Part shown: in pieces, positions 34,242 to 42,463 of the stretch
Numbering within the stretch: the stretch's first letter is position 1
How the letters are laid out: each line of letters starts with the position of its first letter
Origin: a virus
Virus record (IMG/VR): IMGVR_UViG_3300042731_001127
Location: 1 to 42,797 of that record
Length of the DNA stretch: 42,797 bases
Strand: one strand, 5' to 3'
Program-made: the position numbers and the translations under genes
The notes under the pieces: generated by a model
The model's input: only the letters and a program-made list of their open reading frames with translations
What the model was told of the DNA's origin: nothing
Databases searched by the model: none

Positions 34242-36599
34242 CTAAACAACATTTGTTGATCCGCCTATCACTGCTGCTCCAATTTGGAAGTATTCGTCAC
34301 CGGTAGTTCCGTACGCATCTCTACCGCCTTCACCATTTCTCCAATTCTTCATTCCTGTTGGTCCTAATAGATGTGCTCCTGCTAGCATACCCATAATGGT
34401 TGCATTATCATCACCATCTCTAATACCTCCATTATTTCGCAAATATTGTAAATTTTTATTGGTATAACTTATCATTGCAGCTTCTTGAACATCAGGTGAT
34501 TCTAGCCATGCTTGTTGGCTAGTTATTCCGTCTTTGCCTGTCCAGTTAGCAGAATTAGTAATTACTTCAGTATTTGTACCGTTTGTTGTGCTTAAATATC
34601 CTTCTCCTGCTAGTGCAAATTTACCAAACTGATATTTTCCGCTAAAGCTAAGACTATTAACTGCATCGTAAGCTAGATTACTTTCACGTTGTCCTATTGC
34701 ATTTAAATAAGCAGTTGTTTCAGCAGCTGAAAATCCTTCAATAATACCAGGAGCACTAGTTAATGGTGGAGTAGTTGTTCCAGATGTACTTGTTTGATTT
34801 GTTGTAGTAGCAGATCTTGCTCCTGTAGTAGCATCATATCCGCCTTGATAAGCACCTGTTCTTTGTACAGATCGTTGTGCATCTGTACGAGCAACATTTT
34901 TTCTAAATGTATCGTATACTTCAGGAGGATATACAGATTCTTGAGGCATTCCTGCTCTTGTTTTATCAGGAGTATATAGATTTGGATCTGTATTTTCGTG
35001 CTGCGGCCACGGCTCGTGCTCTGGAACTCTTGCTGTTTGTGCAGCACGTAACGGAGAAATTGGATCAGTAGGATCAGCAATAGGAGGTAACATTGCTTCT
35101 GTCGCAGAAGGAGCAGTAGGTCCGTTTAAGTGGATATCACTACTACCAGTTACAAGTACATTTGCACCTGTACTTTTTATACCCATAACCTGTCCACTTG
35201 TAATTTTTGTTGCTAGTCCAGATAAAGAATTTATTTCTAAATCTGCTTGTGTGTTCATATTTCCTAACGCTTTATTATGAAAATTTCCATCTGTACTTAA
35301 TTTTAAATCACCACATGCTTCAATGCCAATTTGTGCTGTAGACCCAACATTAATGTTGTCGGCAGCAAGAATAGCTATTTTTCCTTGTGCTGTACAAGTA
35401 ATACTATCAGCAGCATAATTGTTTATAAAAGTTCCGGCATTGTTTGTAATTGCTTCAGCTGCGTTTTGTGAAATATAATCACCCGATGTTACGTTTATAT
35501 TTGAACCTACATCTTGTTTCCATTCATTACCTACAACCCAATTTACGTTTTGTCCAGCAGTAAAATTAATATCTCTATCAGCAGTAAAATTCATATCTTG
35601 GTTAGTATGCACACTTATACTATCTTGAGCATAAATGTCTATTTTACCGTTACTAGACATTTCTATCCAACTAGTACCTCTAGCATTACCTATATAGATT
35701 AAGTCCTCTGTATTATGTAAAAGTATCTGATGTCCAGTTCTAGTTCTTAACCGTACCAATTCGTTGTGAGGTAAACTAGGATCTCCGCCTGTTTCTCCAC
35801 CTTCAACATTTACATATTCTGAAGGTCCTTGATTAGGGCCGCCTGCTGGTGTTTTTCTAATTAAACTTACATCGCCGTCGTCCATTACAAAACTAGAACC
35901 ACCTAATCTGCTGGTATATCTAGTAGCTCTAATATCACTTGTACCAATAGGTGTTTGCGGGCCGTTTTTATCTAATGGACCAGGTGTGCTTATTCCAAAT
36001 ACCATACTAGGAACTTCGCGCCGAGCACTAGAACTAGTTAATCCTCTAATTTCGTCTAGATCTAACCCTTGCTGAATTAATCTATTTAGAAAAAATGTAT
36101 TAACCGGCTTAATGTAACGTGTTGCATCAGATTGAGCAGGTTGCTCAATCTTTTTGTTATATTCTCCTACTGGATATTTGTCACCTTGAACATTAAATTC
36201 TGTGGCAGGAGTTGCGCCAGGAACCATCATGTTCATAAATTCATCTTGAACACAGCCTACCCAATATCCTCTACTTAAATCTCCTTCAACAAAAAAGCAA
36301 AGTACTTTTTGTCCTACATCTGGAGGTACAAACCACATTCCGTAACTTTGCTGACTAGCACTATAACTTTCTGATGGTAAGTTTCCGCTTAAAGGAGTTA
36401 CTCCATAAAATGGATTCAAATATCTTACAGTAACACTTTCTCCGTATGCATCTGGAGTATTTCCACTAGAATCTATTTTTAATAATTGTACTTGAAGATT
36501 ACCCATATAACTAGGATCTAAGTGACTTATAACCTTTGCTAAAAAAGGCCCCGGATTACGTATTCTTCCATCATTAAGTGTACGTCTAGAAACTGACAT
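34242..36599 (-). CDS. gp5: Baseplate hub needle protein gp5 with C-terminal muramidase-like domain
   Basis: The protein has 785 residues. The N-terminal 125 residues are the gp5/VgrG OB-fold (GPFLAKVISHLDPSYMGNLQ, MWFVPPDVGQKVLCFFVEGD, GYWVGCVQDEFMN). Residues about 320-500 contain the short repeats of the triple-stranded beta-helix needle (NFTADRDINFTAGQNVNW and similar). After a Pro/Thr-rich linker, residues about 620-785 form a lysozyme/transglycosylase-like domain: IGQRESN with E639 as likely catalytic acid, then a GKYQFGKFAL motif and GMLAGAHLLGPTG. In T4 the lysozyme lies between OB-fold and needle; here it follows the needle. The ATG at 36599 shares one base with the previous stop (TAATG), with a GAGGA-type ribosome site. 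Confidence is high for gp5 and good for the hydrolase. Confidence 0.9.
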   Translation of the reverse strand: MSVSRRTLNDGRIRNPGPFLAKVISHLDPSYMGNLQVQLLKIDSSGNTPDAYGESVTVRYLNPFYGVTPLSGNLPSESYSASQQSYGMWFVPPDVGQKVLCFFVEGDLSRGYWVGCVQDEFMNMMVPGATPATEFNVQGDKYPVGEYNKKIEQPAQSDATRYIKPVNTFFLNRLIQQGLDLDEIRGLTSSSARREVPSMVFGISTPGPLDKNGPQTPIGTSDIRATRYTSRLGGSSFVMDDGDVSLIRKTPAGGPNQGPSEYVNVEGGETGGDPSLPHNELVRLRTRTGHQILLHNTEDLIYIGNARGTSWIEMSSNGKIDIYAQDSISVHTNQDMNFTADRDINFTAGQNVNWVVGNEWKQDVGSNINVTSGDYISQNAAEAITNNAGTFINNYAADSITCTAQGKIAILAADNINVGSTAQIGIEACGDLKLSTDGNFHNKALGNMNTQADLEINSLSGLATKITSGQVMGIKSTGANVLVTGSSDIHLNGPTAPSATEAMLPPIADPTDPISPLRAAQTARVPEHEPWPQHENTDPNLYTPDKTRAGMPQESVYPPEVYDTFRKNVARTDAQRSVQRTGAYQGGYDATTGARSATTTNQTSTSGTTTPPLTSAPGIIEGFSAAETTAYLNAIGQRESNLAYDAVNSLSFSGKYQFGKFALAGEGYLSTTNGTNTEVITNSANWTGKDGITSQQAWLESPDVQEAAMISYTNKNLQYLRNNGGIRDGDDNATIMGMLAGAHLLGPTGMKNWRNGEGGRDAYGTTGDEYFQIGAAVIGGSTNVV

Positions 36600-39259
36600 T
36601 AAAATCCTCTCCTAATACCTCTTGCTAAATCACTGAGTGTATTTTCAACTTTATTTGTAACATTTGCAATATCAAAATTGTTTATTGCATCTTGTGCCTG
36701 CTGTGCAATACGTAATTTTTCTGCTTCTAACTGTTTAGCTGCTTGGAGTAGTTTTGCGTCTACTTCACCTATGTCAAACCCAGCTACCGTATTTTCTAAT
36801 CTTGCTAGGTTTGCAGTTGCTTGCTGAATAATCTCTGCAGGCGGGGTGGTGTTTAATTCTCCAATAGGTGTAGTAGCTTCTGTAAACAATCTTTGATCTG
36901 TAACTGTTCCTTCAACTTCTTGATTAGGCCTACGAATTAAATCTAATGTTTGAGTAAACTTATTACCTTCCCATTTATTTCTTACAAAAATAACTCTATA
37001 AAGTCCGCTAAATGGAGTAAGTTCTACAGTTTCTTCAGGAAATAACATTCTACCACTGTCGTCGTCTTTGTAATCAATAGGTGTTCTAAAATTTAATAAA
37101 ATATCAACTTCACTGTTTTGATATTCCATTGTGCCGTCGGCATTAATATTAAGAACACCAATATTTTGACTATTGTAATTCCCCATTCCACTGTCTGCAA
37201 TAAAATAAGGATCTCCTAAGATATCTAATTTAAGTGTAATTAAGTCTACATCACTGTTAACAATTGCATCATGGAATTGTCTTGCAATCCTTATTTTTTG
37301 ACTGTCTAATTCTGTTCCGGGAGTTACTTGTGCTGTGCCTGCAAATACATTTTGTCTTGGACTTTGTCCATCTCTTTGGAAGTCTCCAGTAGGATCTGAT
37401 TCGTCTAAAATGGTTGGGGTTTCTGATAGTGCAGCATCGGCACCGCCTTGTACAATTTCTGCAGAACCTTGGCCTCTATCATCTTGTAATCCAGTAAAAA
37501 AAGCAAAGTTAATATCTATATCAAAATTAATAATATCTTTATTTTTTCCTGTATAGATATAGTTGTATTCTTTGGCAACTTTTTGACGTAGATTATTATA
37601 GTTTGCTCCGCCGGTACTTGCTTTATTAAAAATACTGCTGTGTACTTTGTACGGTACTACTTTATAAACATAAACTAATGCAGGTCTGCCAATACGAGCT
37701 TCATTTGCTAAATCTTGATTTACATATACATCTGTTTCTATTTTAAACCAATCAACCATTCCGTTTGTATCAACATTATAATCTACAATATTTCTTGCAT
37801 ACTCACTTGTTAATACAATACTTTCAATAATGTTTTGCATCTTCATGCCTTGACCAAATGTAAAAGTCCTAAGGTCGGCTGATATACTTATTTTTCCTCT
37901 TGAATAGTTTCCTGTATTTTCATCTAATACAAATGCATCTATTCCCATAGGCGAAATGCCTCTTGTAAGAATACTTTCTACAATTGTACTTGTACCAATA
38001 GAATTTGAATTTTGTGTGCTTAATCCTACCAAACGATCACTTATACTATTTCTACCTATACTTGTTCCTCTATTTTGTTGTAATTCTGCTATTCTATCTA
38101 TATTTGCAGCATTTACAAGATTGACTTGACCAAGACTGCGAGCTACATCTTCAGGACGTTGTGTTGCTCTATCTACTTGTTGCGAAGATATTGCTTCACT
38201 TAAATCTAAGTTAGCATTTGGAAAAATAATTATATGCTCGTCAGGAGTACTAATCTGTCCTGCTTCTGCCTGTTCTCTTGATCTACGATTAATTATACTA
38301 GTAAGGCTATTTTCACCTGTCTGTAATAGTTCTTGTAGTGTAGAACCTGTAGGTGATATATCTGTTTTTAACCGCTGTACTTCATCGCTTAACGCTTGTT
38401 CGTTATAAGGAATAGCTTGTACTTGATAAACGCAACCGCCTTGATTTACATTAAATTTTACGTCTACAAATTTTAAAGGATAATATCTTGTGGTATTTTC
38501 AATCTTTTTTTGGTTTCCGAAATCGTCCCAACCTATAAAATCTATTTGTAAAACATATGCTGCATTTATATAGTTTGCGTAACCTGCATTTAGTGCTGCT
38601 TCCATTAGAGATTGCAAAAATAATCCCATACTATATGGTTCAACAACTTCAAAATTTATAATAGTTGCATTAGTAGTGCCTGTTCCTGGTCTAGGAGTAA
38701 TAATACTGTCTATGTCTAAATTATCAATAAAATATTCAACTCTACCTTGAGATTCAAAAGCAGTAGTAACTTTACTAGATCCTAGCCCTCCTCCAGATCG
38801 TAAGATATTAATTGTAGGACCATTTCTTCTATAAGTTCTTTCAGGAAAATTTACTTCTTCAGGAGTAAGAGCACCTAAAGTAAAAATATTATTGTAACTT
38901 GCATACTCTTCTAACGGATTAGGTTGAATTGTATTCGATGCTGTCCCAATTGCTGATCGTAAAAAAGCAGATCCAGGAATGCTTGCTGTTGCCCTTGATG
39001 TGCTTGTTGCTCCTATATTAGGTAATCCTCCTACGCTTATATTATCTGATACAAAAGACTGTAAATTATTTGTAATTTCTTCACCTAATGCTGATGGATT
39101 AGAAAATTGATTAGCAATCCTTGATATATTATTTGATACATCAGAAAATTGGTTTTCTATAGACGATATTTGAGATGTAAAATTATTAACAGTATTGCTT
39201 ACTGCATTAGAAACTTCACTTTCAATTTTTTTTACAAGTCCAGGTATTCTTAAAACCAT
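36599..39259 (-). CDS. Large baseplate-hub-like structural protein (gp27 position)
   Basis: The protein has 886 residues. The N-terminus, about 1-55, is a coiled-coil-like VSNAVSNTVNNFTSQISSIE segment. The C-terminus, about 830-886, is another (LLQAAKQLEAEKLRIAQQAQ). The middle contains virion-like domains: NFEVVEPYSMGLFLQSLMEA, YYPLKFVDVKFNVNQGGCVY, MKMQNIIESIVLTSEYARNI and YRVIFVRNKWEGNKFTQTLD followed by LIRRPNQE, a pattern seen in hub-type proteins. Position directly before gp5 suggests the gp27-equivalent hub, but I cannot match it to T4 gp27 by eye. T4 gp27 is 391 residues, so this would be more than twice as long. It starts at ATG 39259, one base after gp53's stop. Alternative: a large tail-tip protein unique to this lineage. 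Confidence 0.6.
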   Translation of the reverse strand: MVLRIPGLVKKIESEVSNAVSNTVNNFTSQISSIENQFSDVSNNISRIANQFSNPSALGEEITNNLQSFVSDNISVGGLPNIGATSTSRATASIPGSAFLRSAIGTASNTIQPNPLEEYASYNNIFTLGALTPEEVNFPERTYRRNGPTINILRSGGGLGSSKVTTAFESQGRVEYFIDNLDIDSIITPRPGTGTTNATIINFEVVEPYSMGLFLQSLMEAALNAGYANYINAAYVLQIDFIGWDDFGNQKKIENTTRYYPLKFVDVKFNVNQGGCVYQVQAIPYNEQALSDEVQRLKTDISPTGSTLQELLQTGENSLTSIINRRSREQAEAGQISTPDEHIIIFPNANLDLSEAISSQQVDRATQRPEDVARSLGQVNLVNAANIDRIAELQQNRGTSIGRNSISDRLVGLSTQNSNSIGTSTIVESILTRGISPMGIDAFVLDENTGNYSRGKISISADLRTFTFGQGMKMQNIIESIVLTSEYARNIVDYNVDTNGMVDWFKIETDVYVNQDLANEARIGRPALVYVYKVVPYKVHSSIFNKASTGGANYNNLRQKVAKEYNYIYTGKNKDIINFDIDINFAFFTGLQDDRGQGSAEIVQGGADAALSETPTILDESDPTGDFQRDGQSPRQNVFAGTAQVTPGTELDSQKIRIARQFHDAIVNSDVDLITLKLDILGDPYFIADSGMGNYNSQNIGVLNINADGTMEYQNSEVDILLNFRTPIDYKDDDSGRMLFPEETVELTPFSGLYRVIFVRNKWEGNKFTQTLDLIRRPNQEVEGTVTDQRLFTEATTPIGELNTTPPAEIIQQATANLARLENTVAGFDIGEVDAKLLQAAKQLEAEKLRIAQQAQDAINNFDIANVTNKVENTLSDLARGIRRGF

Positions 39260-39260
39260 A

Positions 39261-39557
39261 TTATAATCCTAAAACTTCTTTAATGCGACTGTTTTTTGGA
39301 AGATATATAGAAGTTCCAACTTTGAAATCAAAAATTGGATCAAATAGAGTATCTAAGTTTCTTTGTGTAAATACCCACCATAATTTAGAAGTGCCATACA
39401 AATCGTATGCTAACAGATCCGGCCTAAAATTATATTGAGCTTCTATTGTATATAAAATGTCATCAGGATCAGCAGGCACAGGTCGAATATTTAAAATATC
39501 TAAATATTCTCCGTTTACCTTTTTAGTTTTGTAATAGGGACTTGTGTTTGCTGCCAT
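39261..39557 (-). CDS. gp53: Baseplate wedge protein gp53, short form
   Basis: At 98 residues it is about half of T4 gp53 (196). The conserved core of the LysM-like gp53 family is visible: VNGEYLDILNIRPVPADPDD, YTIEAQYNFRPDLLAYDLYG, SKLWWVFTQRNLDTLFDPIF and a terminal 'GTSIYLPKNSRI' strand. The domain order agrees with marine T4-like phages, where a compact gp53 is usual. In T4, gp53 clamps neighbouring wedges into the baseplate ring. It starts at ATG 39557, sharing one base with the stop of the upstream gene (TAATG), and is followed after one base by the large hub-like gene. Confidence 0.82.
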   Translation of the reverse strand: MAANTSPYYKTKKVNGEYLDILNIRPVPADPDDILYTIEAQYNFRPDLLAYDLYGTSKLWWVFTQRNLDTLFDPIFDFKVGTSIYLPKNSRIKEVLGL

Positions 39558-40450
39558 TAGATAAATCCATCTCCGCCTTTAATATAAGACCCATTCATAA
39601 AATCATTTAAATTAAATGTTTCTATTTTTCTTCTACTGTATATAGGCTGTAACGTAATGCTTATCAAACTCTGTGTTGGTACCCAACTTATTGCTTTGCC
39701 GTTAGCACTATTAGTATCTACTCCTTGATTCTCTAAAGAAGTACTAATATAATCTACTTCAGAAGGCAAGTCTATTTGAAAATTTGTTATAACTACTGGA
39801 ATATTATTGAATACAAAATCTCCGTACCCGTTAAGTCTAGATATAGGCGGAGGCGAACCTGATCCACCATAATCCATCTTAGTTATTGTTCTTAAGAAAT
39901 GTACAGCCGCAACCCAATACTCTGCCTCAAATGATGTTTCAATAAGAAATTCTCCACTAATTGTAAACTGATCAGTTCTACTGCTTTCATAAACAGGAAA
40001 TGGATAGTTTGTATGCACTGGCTGTAAACTATTATAATCTGCACTATGCTGAATATAAATTGTAGGTGTATATGGAAAAACAAATCCAAATGTCCTTTTG
40101 AGAGGAGCAAACATAGGGCTTCCTGACATTGATCCTGGTATACTCAATCGCACACGCCAATCTCTTTCTTGTCCGCCTGCAATTTCAGCACTTACTCTTG
40201 AACTTTGTTCAGGTTCCGCGCCTGGAAAAATATTCCTAGATCTAAACTGTGCAATAAGTTGACTAGGATCAGACAATCCATTTGCAAAGTCTGCAACTCC
40301 TTGTGCAATACCTTGTAAAGATCTTGCACCTTGCAATACATTGCCAAAATTTGAATTGCTAATTTTGTTTACAAATTCACTTCCGATACTTTGTTGTAAA
40401 CTTTCGAATTGATTTGCAACCCTATTTACTGTGTTAAAAAAACCTGCCAT
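39557..40450 (-). CDS. gp48: Baseplate tail-tube cap, gp48-like (or gp54-like)
   Basis: The protein has 297 residues. The N-terminal 90 residues are helical and Gln/Ser-rich. The rest is beta-rich with segments typical of the tail-tube/cap fold: DWRVRLSIPGSM, FGFVFPYTPTIYIQHSADY, SRTDQFTISGEFLIETSFEA, EYWVAAVHFLRTITKMDYG and TLQPIYSRRKIETFNLNDF. In T4, gp48 and gp54 share this tube-like fold and start tube growth on the baseplate. I choose gp48 because it precedes gp53 and the family's C-terminal pattern fits better, but gp54 is not ruled out and no second cap gene is visible here. It starts at ATG 40450 with AGGAG five bases upstream and a perfect TATAAATA box 18 bases upstream. Confidence 0.68.
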   Translation of the reverse strand: MAGFFNTVNRVANQFESLQQSIGSEFVNKISNSNFGNVLQGARSLQGIAQGVADFANGLSDPSQLIAQFRSRNIFPGAEPEQSSRVSAEIAGGQERDWRVRLSIPGSMSGSPMFAPLKRTFGFVFPYTPTIYIQHSADYNSLQPVHTNYPFPVYESSRTDQFTISGEFLIETSFEAEYWVAAVHFLRTITKMDYGGSGSPPPISRLNGYGDFVFNNIPVVITNFQIDLPSEVDYISTSLENQGVDTNSANGKAISWVPTQSLISITLQPIYSRRKIETFNLNDFMNGSYIKGGDGFI

Positions 40451-40467
40451 AGCTACTCCTATGTTAA

Positions 40468-40475
40468 TATTTATA
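40468..40475 (-). promoter_or_regulatory. T4-type late promoter (TATAAATA) for the baseplate block
   Basis: On the - strand the perfect T4 late consensus TATAAATA lies 18 bases upstream of the gp48-like ATG. The gp55 late sigma factor that recognises this box in T4 is encoded divergently 108 bases away. It is the only perfect late box I found in the window, though I did not scan coding sequence exhaustively. Confidence 0.88.
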
Positions 40476-40530
40476 TGATAAAATTAACTACGCATATTTC
40501 TAATACAACTAAATACAATGTATTTTTTAC

Positions 40531-40558
40531 TTGACTTTTTAAACATTTTGTGTATAAT
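40531..40558 (+). promoter_or_regulatory. Sigma70-type promoter for gp55
   Basis: TTGACT at 40531-40536 and a consensus TATAAT at 40553-40558 are 16 bases apart, directed at gp55, whose ATG lies 25 bases further on. One mismatch in the -35 box and good spacing predict host RNA polymerase use. It lies back-to-back with the late promoter at 40468-40475. Confidence 0.85.
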
Positions 40559-40582
40559 AGTTAGTAAACAACAGGAAAATAA

Positions 40583-41404
40583 ATGCGCAAAGTCAACTAC
40601 TTAAACAACAAAGATATTTTAAAAGAAATACACAAATCAAAAAGCACATATTGTAGTTTTATTGACCCAGATTATCATCAATTTGACATAATTTTGCCTA
40701 GTATAGAAAAAATTAACATTAGAACTATTGCCGAAGCAAAACGAAACAAAGCAAAACGTCTAAGTGTACAAGCATACGACGATGCTAAAGCAGCTGGCCA
40801 AAAAGTAAAGATGGCAGAATGTGAAGTTGATTATAAAAAGATAACAAAAGAAGAATTAATCTTTAGAATTTATACTTTTGACCACATTCCAGAAGAACCT
40901 GGACGTAAAAAGAATCCTAAAACAATTGCAGATACCAAAATTAAACTAAATTTTCCTCCATTTCAGCACTATAAGTTTAATGATGACGGTGAACTTTTTT
41001 GTGTAGGTAAAAGCCACTGGATAGGCGGTATGGAAAACGGCAGTTTTAGCTTAACAGGCGGGAAAGCAACTAATAAACTTGCTATGATGTGGATGAAACT
41101 GGTTGATAGATACGCTACACGAGGCAATGTTCGCGGTTATACTTATAATGACGAAATGAAAGGCCAAGCAATATTACAATTAGCACAGATTGGTTTACAA
41201 TTTGATGAATCAAAGTCAAATAATCCGTTTGCATACTATACTGCTGCTGTAACAAACAGTTTTGTTCGAATTATTAACATAGAAAAACGTAATCAAAATA
41301 TTAGAGACGATATTTTAGAAATGAACGACTTAAATCCTAGTTATACAAGACTACACGCTGGAGAATGGGAAGCAGCAGTCAAAAGAGAATCCGAAAAGTC
41401 TTGA
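40583..41404 (+). CDS. gp55: Late-transcription sigma factor gp55
   Basis: The protein has 273 residues. The conserved gp55 core lies at about 184-250: RGYTYNDEMKGQAILQLAQI, then FDESKSNNPFAYYTAAVTN and SFVRIINIEKRNQNIRDDIL. This sigma-2-like region binds core polymerase and the TATAAATA box in T4. The first 130 residues, a NNKDILKEIHKSK opening followed by a Lys-rich segment (AEAKRNKAKRLSVQAYDDAK), have no counterpart in T4's 185-residue gp55. It starts at ATG 40583 with AGGA six bases upstream and sits behind a sigma70-type promoter. Its TGA overlaps the -35 box of the gp47 promoter. Role: switching the host polymerase to the late baseplate/fibre genes facing the other way. Confidence 0.92.
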   Translation: MRKVNYLNNKDILKEIHKSKSTYCSFIDPDYHQFDIILPSIEKINIRTIAEAKRNKAKRLSVQAYDDAKAAGQKVKMAECEVDYKKITKEELIFRIYTFDHIPEEPGRKKNPKTIADTKIKLNFPPFQHYKFNDDGELFCVGKSHWIGGMENGSFSLTGGKATNKLAMMWMKLVDRYATRGNVRGYTYNDEMKGQAILQLAQIGLQFDESKSNNPFAYYTAAVTNSFVRIINIEKRNQNIRDDILEMNDLNPSYTRLHAGEWEAAVKRESEKS

Positions 41405-41429
41405 CTTTTGCATAATTTAATGCTATTCT
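41401..41429 (+). promoter_or_regulatory. Sigma70-type promoter with extended -10 for gp47-gp46
   Basis: TTGACT at 41401-41406 is followed after 17 bases by TATTCT at 41424-41429, with TGC directly before it, an extended -10 (TGn). The -35 box overlaps gp55's stop codon. The -10 box has one mismatch to TATAAT, partly compensated by the extended motif. It would let gp47-gp46 be transcribed apart from gp55. Confidence 0.65.
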
Positions 41430-41440
41430 AGTAAAAAAAT

Positions 41441-41444
41441 GAGG
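41441..41444 (+). promoter_or_regulatory. Ribosome binding site that fixes a TTG start for gp47
   Basis: GAGG lies eight bases before TTG at 41453. No ATG is available in frame between the upstream stop at 41432 and the start of the conserved metallophosphatase strand, so TTG is the best start. Confidence 0.75.
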
Positions 41445-41452
41445 TTACTCTA

Positions 41453-42463
41453 TTGTTTAAGAAAGCAGCTGTCTTTACAGACATACATTTTGGGTTAAAA
41501 GGCAATTCAAGACAACACAATCAAGACTGTGAAGACTATGTTGATTGGTTTATTGCTCAAGCAAAAGAACATAATTGCGAAACAGGTATCTTTTGCGGCG
41601 ACTGGCACCATAATAGGAACAGTCTTAACCTTACAACTATGGATGCAACTATTAGATGCTTAGAAAAACTAGGTGCTGCGTTTGATCAATTCTTTTTCTT
41701 TGATGGAAATCATGATTTATACTACAAAGACAAGCGAACAGTAAACTCTACACGCTTTGCACCATATATTCCTGGTATAACATTTGTTGATGAAATTACA
41801 ACAGTTGATGATGTTACACTTGTACCTTGGTTAGTAGGTGATGAGTGGAAGAAAATTGAAAAAATTAAAAGCAAATATATGTTCGGACACTTTGAACTGC
41901 CATCGTTTTACATGAATGCAATGGTACAGATGCCCGACCATGGTGAACTAAAGAGCGAACACTTTAAGAATCAAGAGTATGTGTTTTCAGGACACTTCCA
42001 CAAACGTCAAAAACAAGGCAAGATCCACTATATCGGCAATGCTTTCCCACATAACTATGCAGATGCTTGGGATGATGACCGTGGTATGATGATATTGGAC
42101 CGTGAGAACGATGCAGAACCAGAGTATATCAACTGGCCCGACTGTCCTAAGTATCGTACAACAACATTAAGTAAGATATTAGATCCTGACTCAAATATTA
42201 TTAAGTCTAATATGTACTTGAGAATAACAATTGATGTTCCTATTAGTTATGAAGAAGCACAATTTATCAAAGAAACATATATTTCTACACACGGTTGTAG
42301 AGAAATAACACTTATTCCACAGAAACAAATCGAAGAAATCAGTACAGAACTTGATATTTCTACATTTGAAAGTGTAGACGAGATTGTATCTAAAGAAATA
42401 ACAGCAATAGACAGCGAAAACTTTAACAAAAAACTTCTATTGGACATATACAACGAGTTATAA
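41453..42463 (+). CDS. gp47: Recombination endonuclease subunit gp47 (SbcD/Mre11-like)
   Basis: The protein has 336 residues, close to T4 gp47 (339). The calcineurin-type metallophosphatase motifs are in order: FTDIHFG (D10, H12), GDWHHNR (D50), GNHD (N86, H87, D88), FGHFE and SGHFHKRQ. They hold the two metal ions of the Mre11/SbcD nuclease. The C-terminal third is the cap/gp46-binding part. With gp46 it makes the exonuclease that prepares 3' ends for recombination-dependent replication. It begins at TTG, read as Met, and its TAA is followed directly by gp46's ATG, so the two subunits are translationally linked. A promoter of its own lies at 41401-41429. It follows gp55 on the same strand. 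Confidence 0.93.
   Translation: MFKKAAVFTDIHFGLKGNSRQHNQDCEDYVDWFIAQAKEHNCETGIFCGDWHHNRNSLNLTTMDATIRCLEKLGAAFDQFFFFDGNHDLYYKDKRTVNSTRFAPYIPGITFVDEITTVDDVTLVPWLVGDEWKKIEKIKSKYMFGHFELPSFYMNAMVQMPDHGELKSEHFKNQEYVFSGHFHKRQKQGKIHYIGNAFPHNYADAWDDDRGMMILDRENDAEPEYINWPDCPKYRTTTLSKILDPDSNIIKSNMYLRITIDVPISYEEAQFIKETYISTHGCREITLIPQKQIEEISTELDISTFESVDEIVSKEITAIDSENFNKKLLLDIYNEL

Noticed and set aside
34760-35080. 106-residue - strand frame overlapping gp5
   Set aside because: It is an alternate frame within the Thr/Pro-rich linker of gp5, with repetitive Leu/Gln content and no ribosome site.
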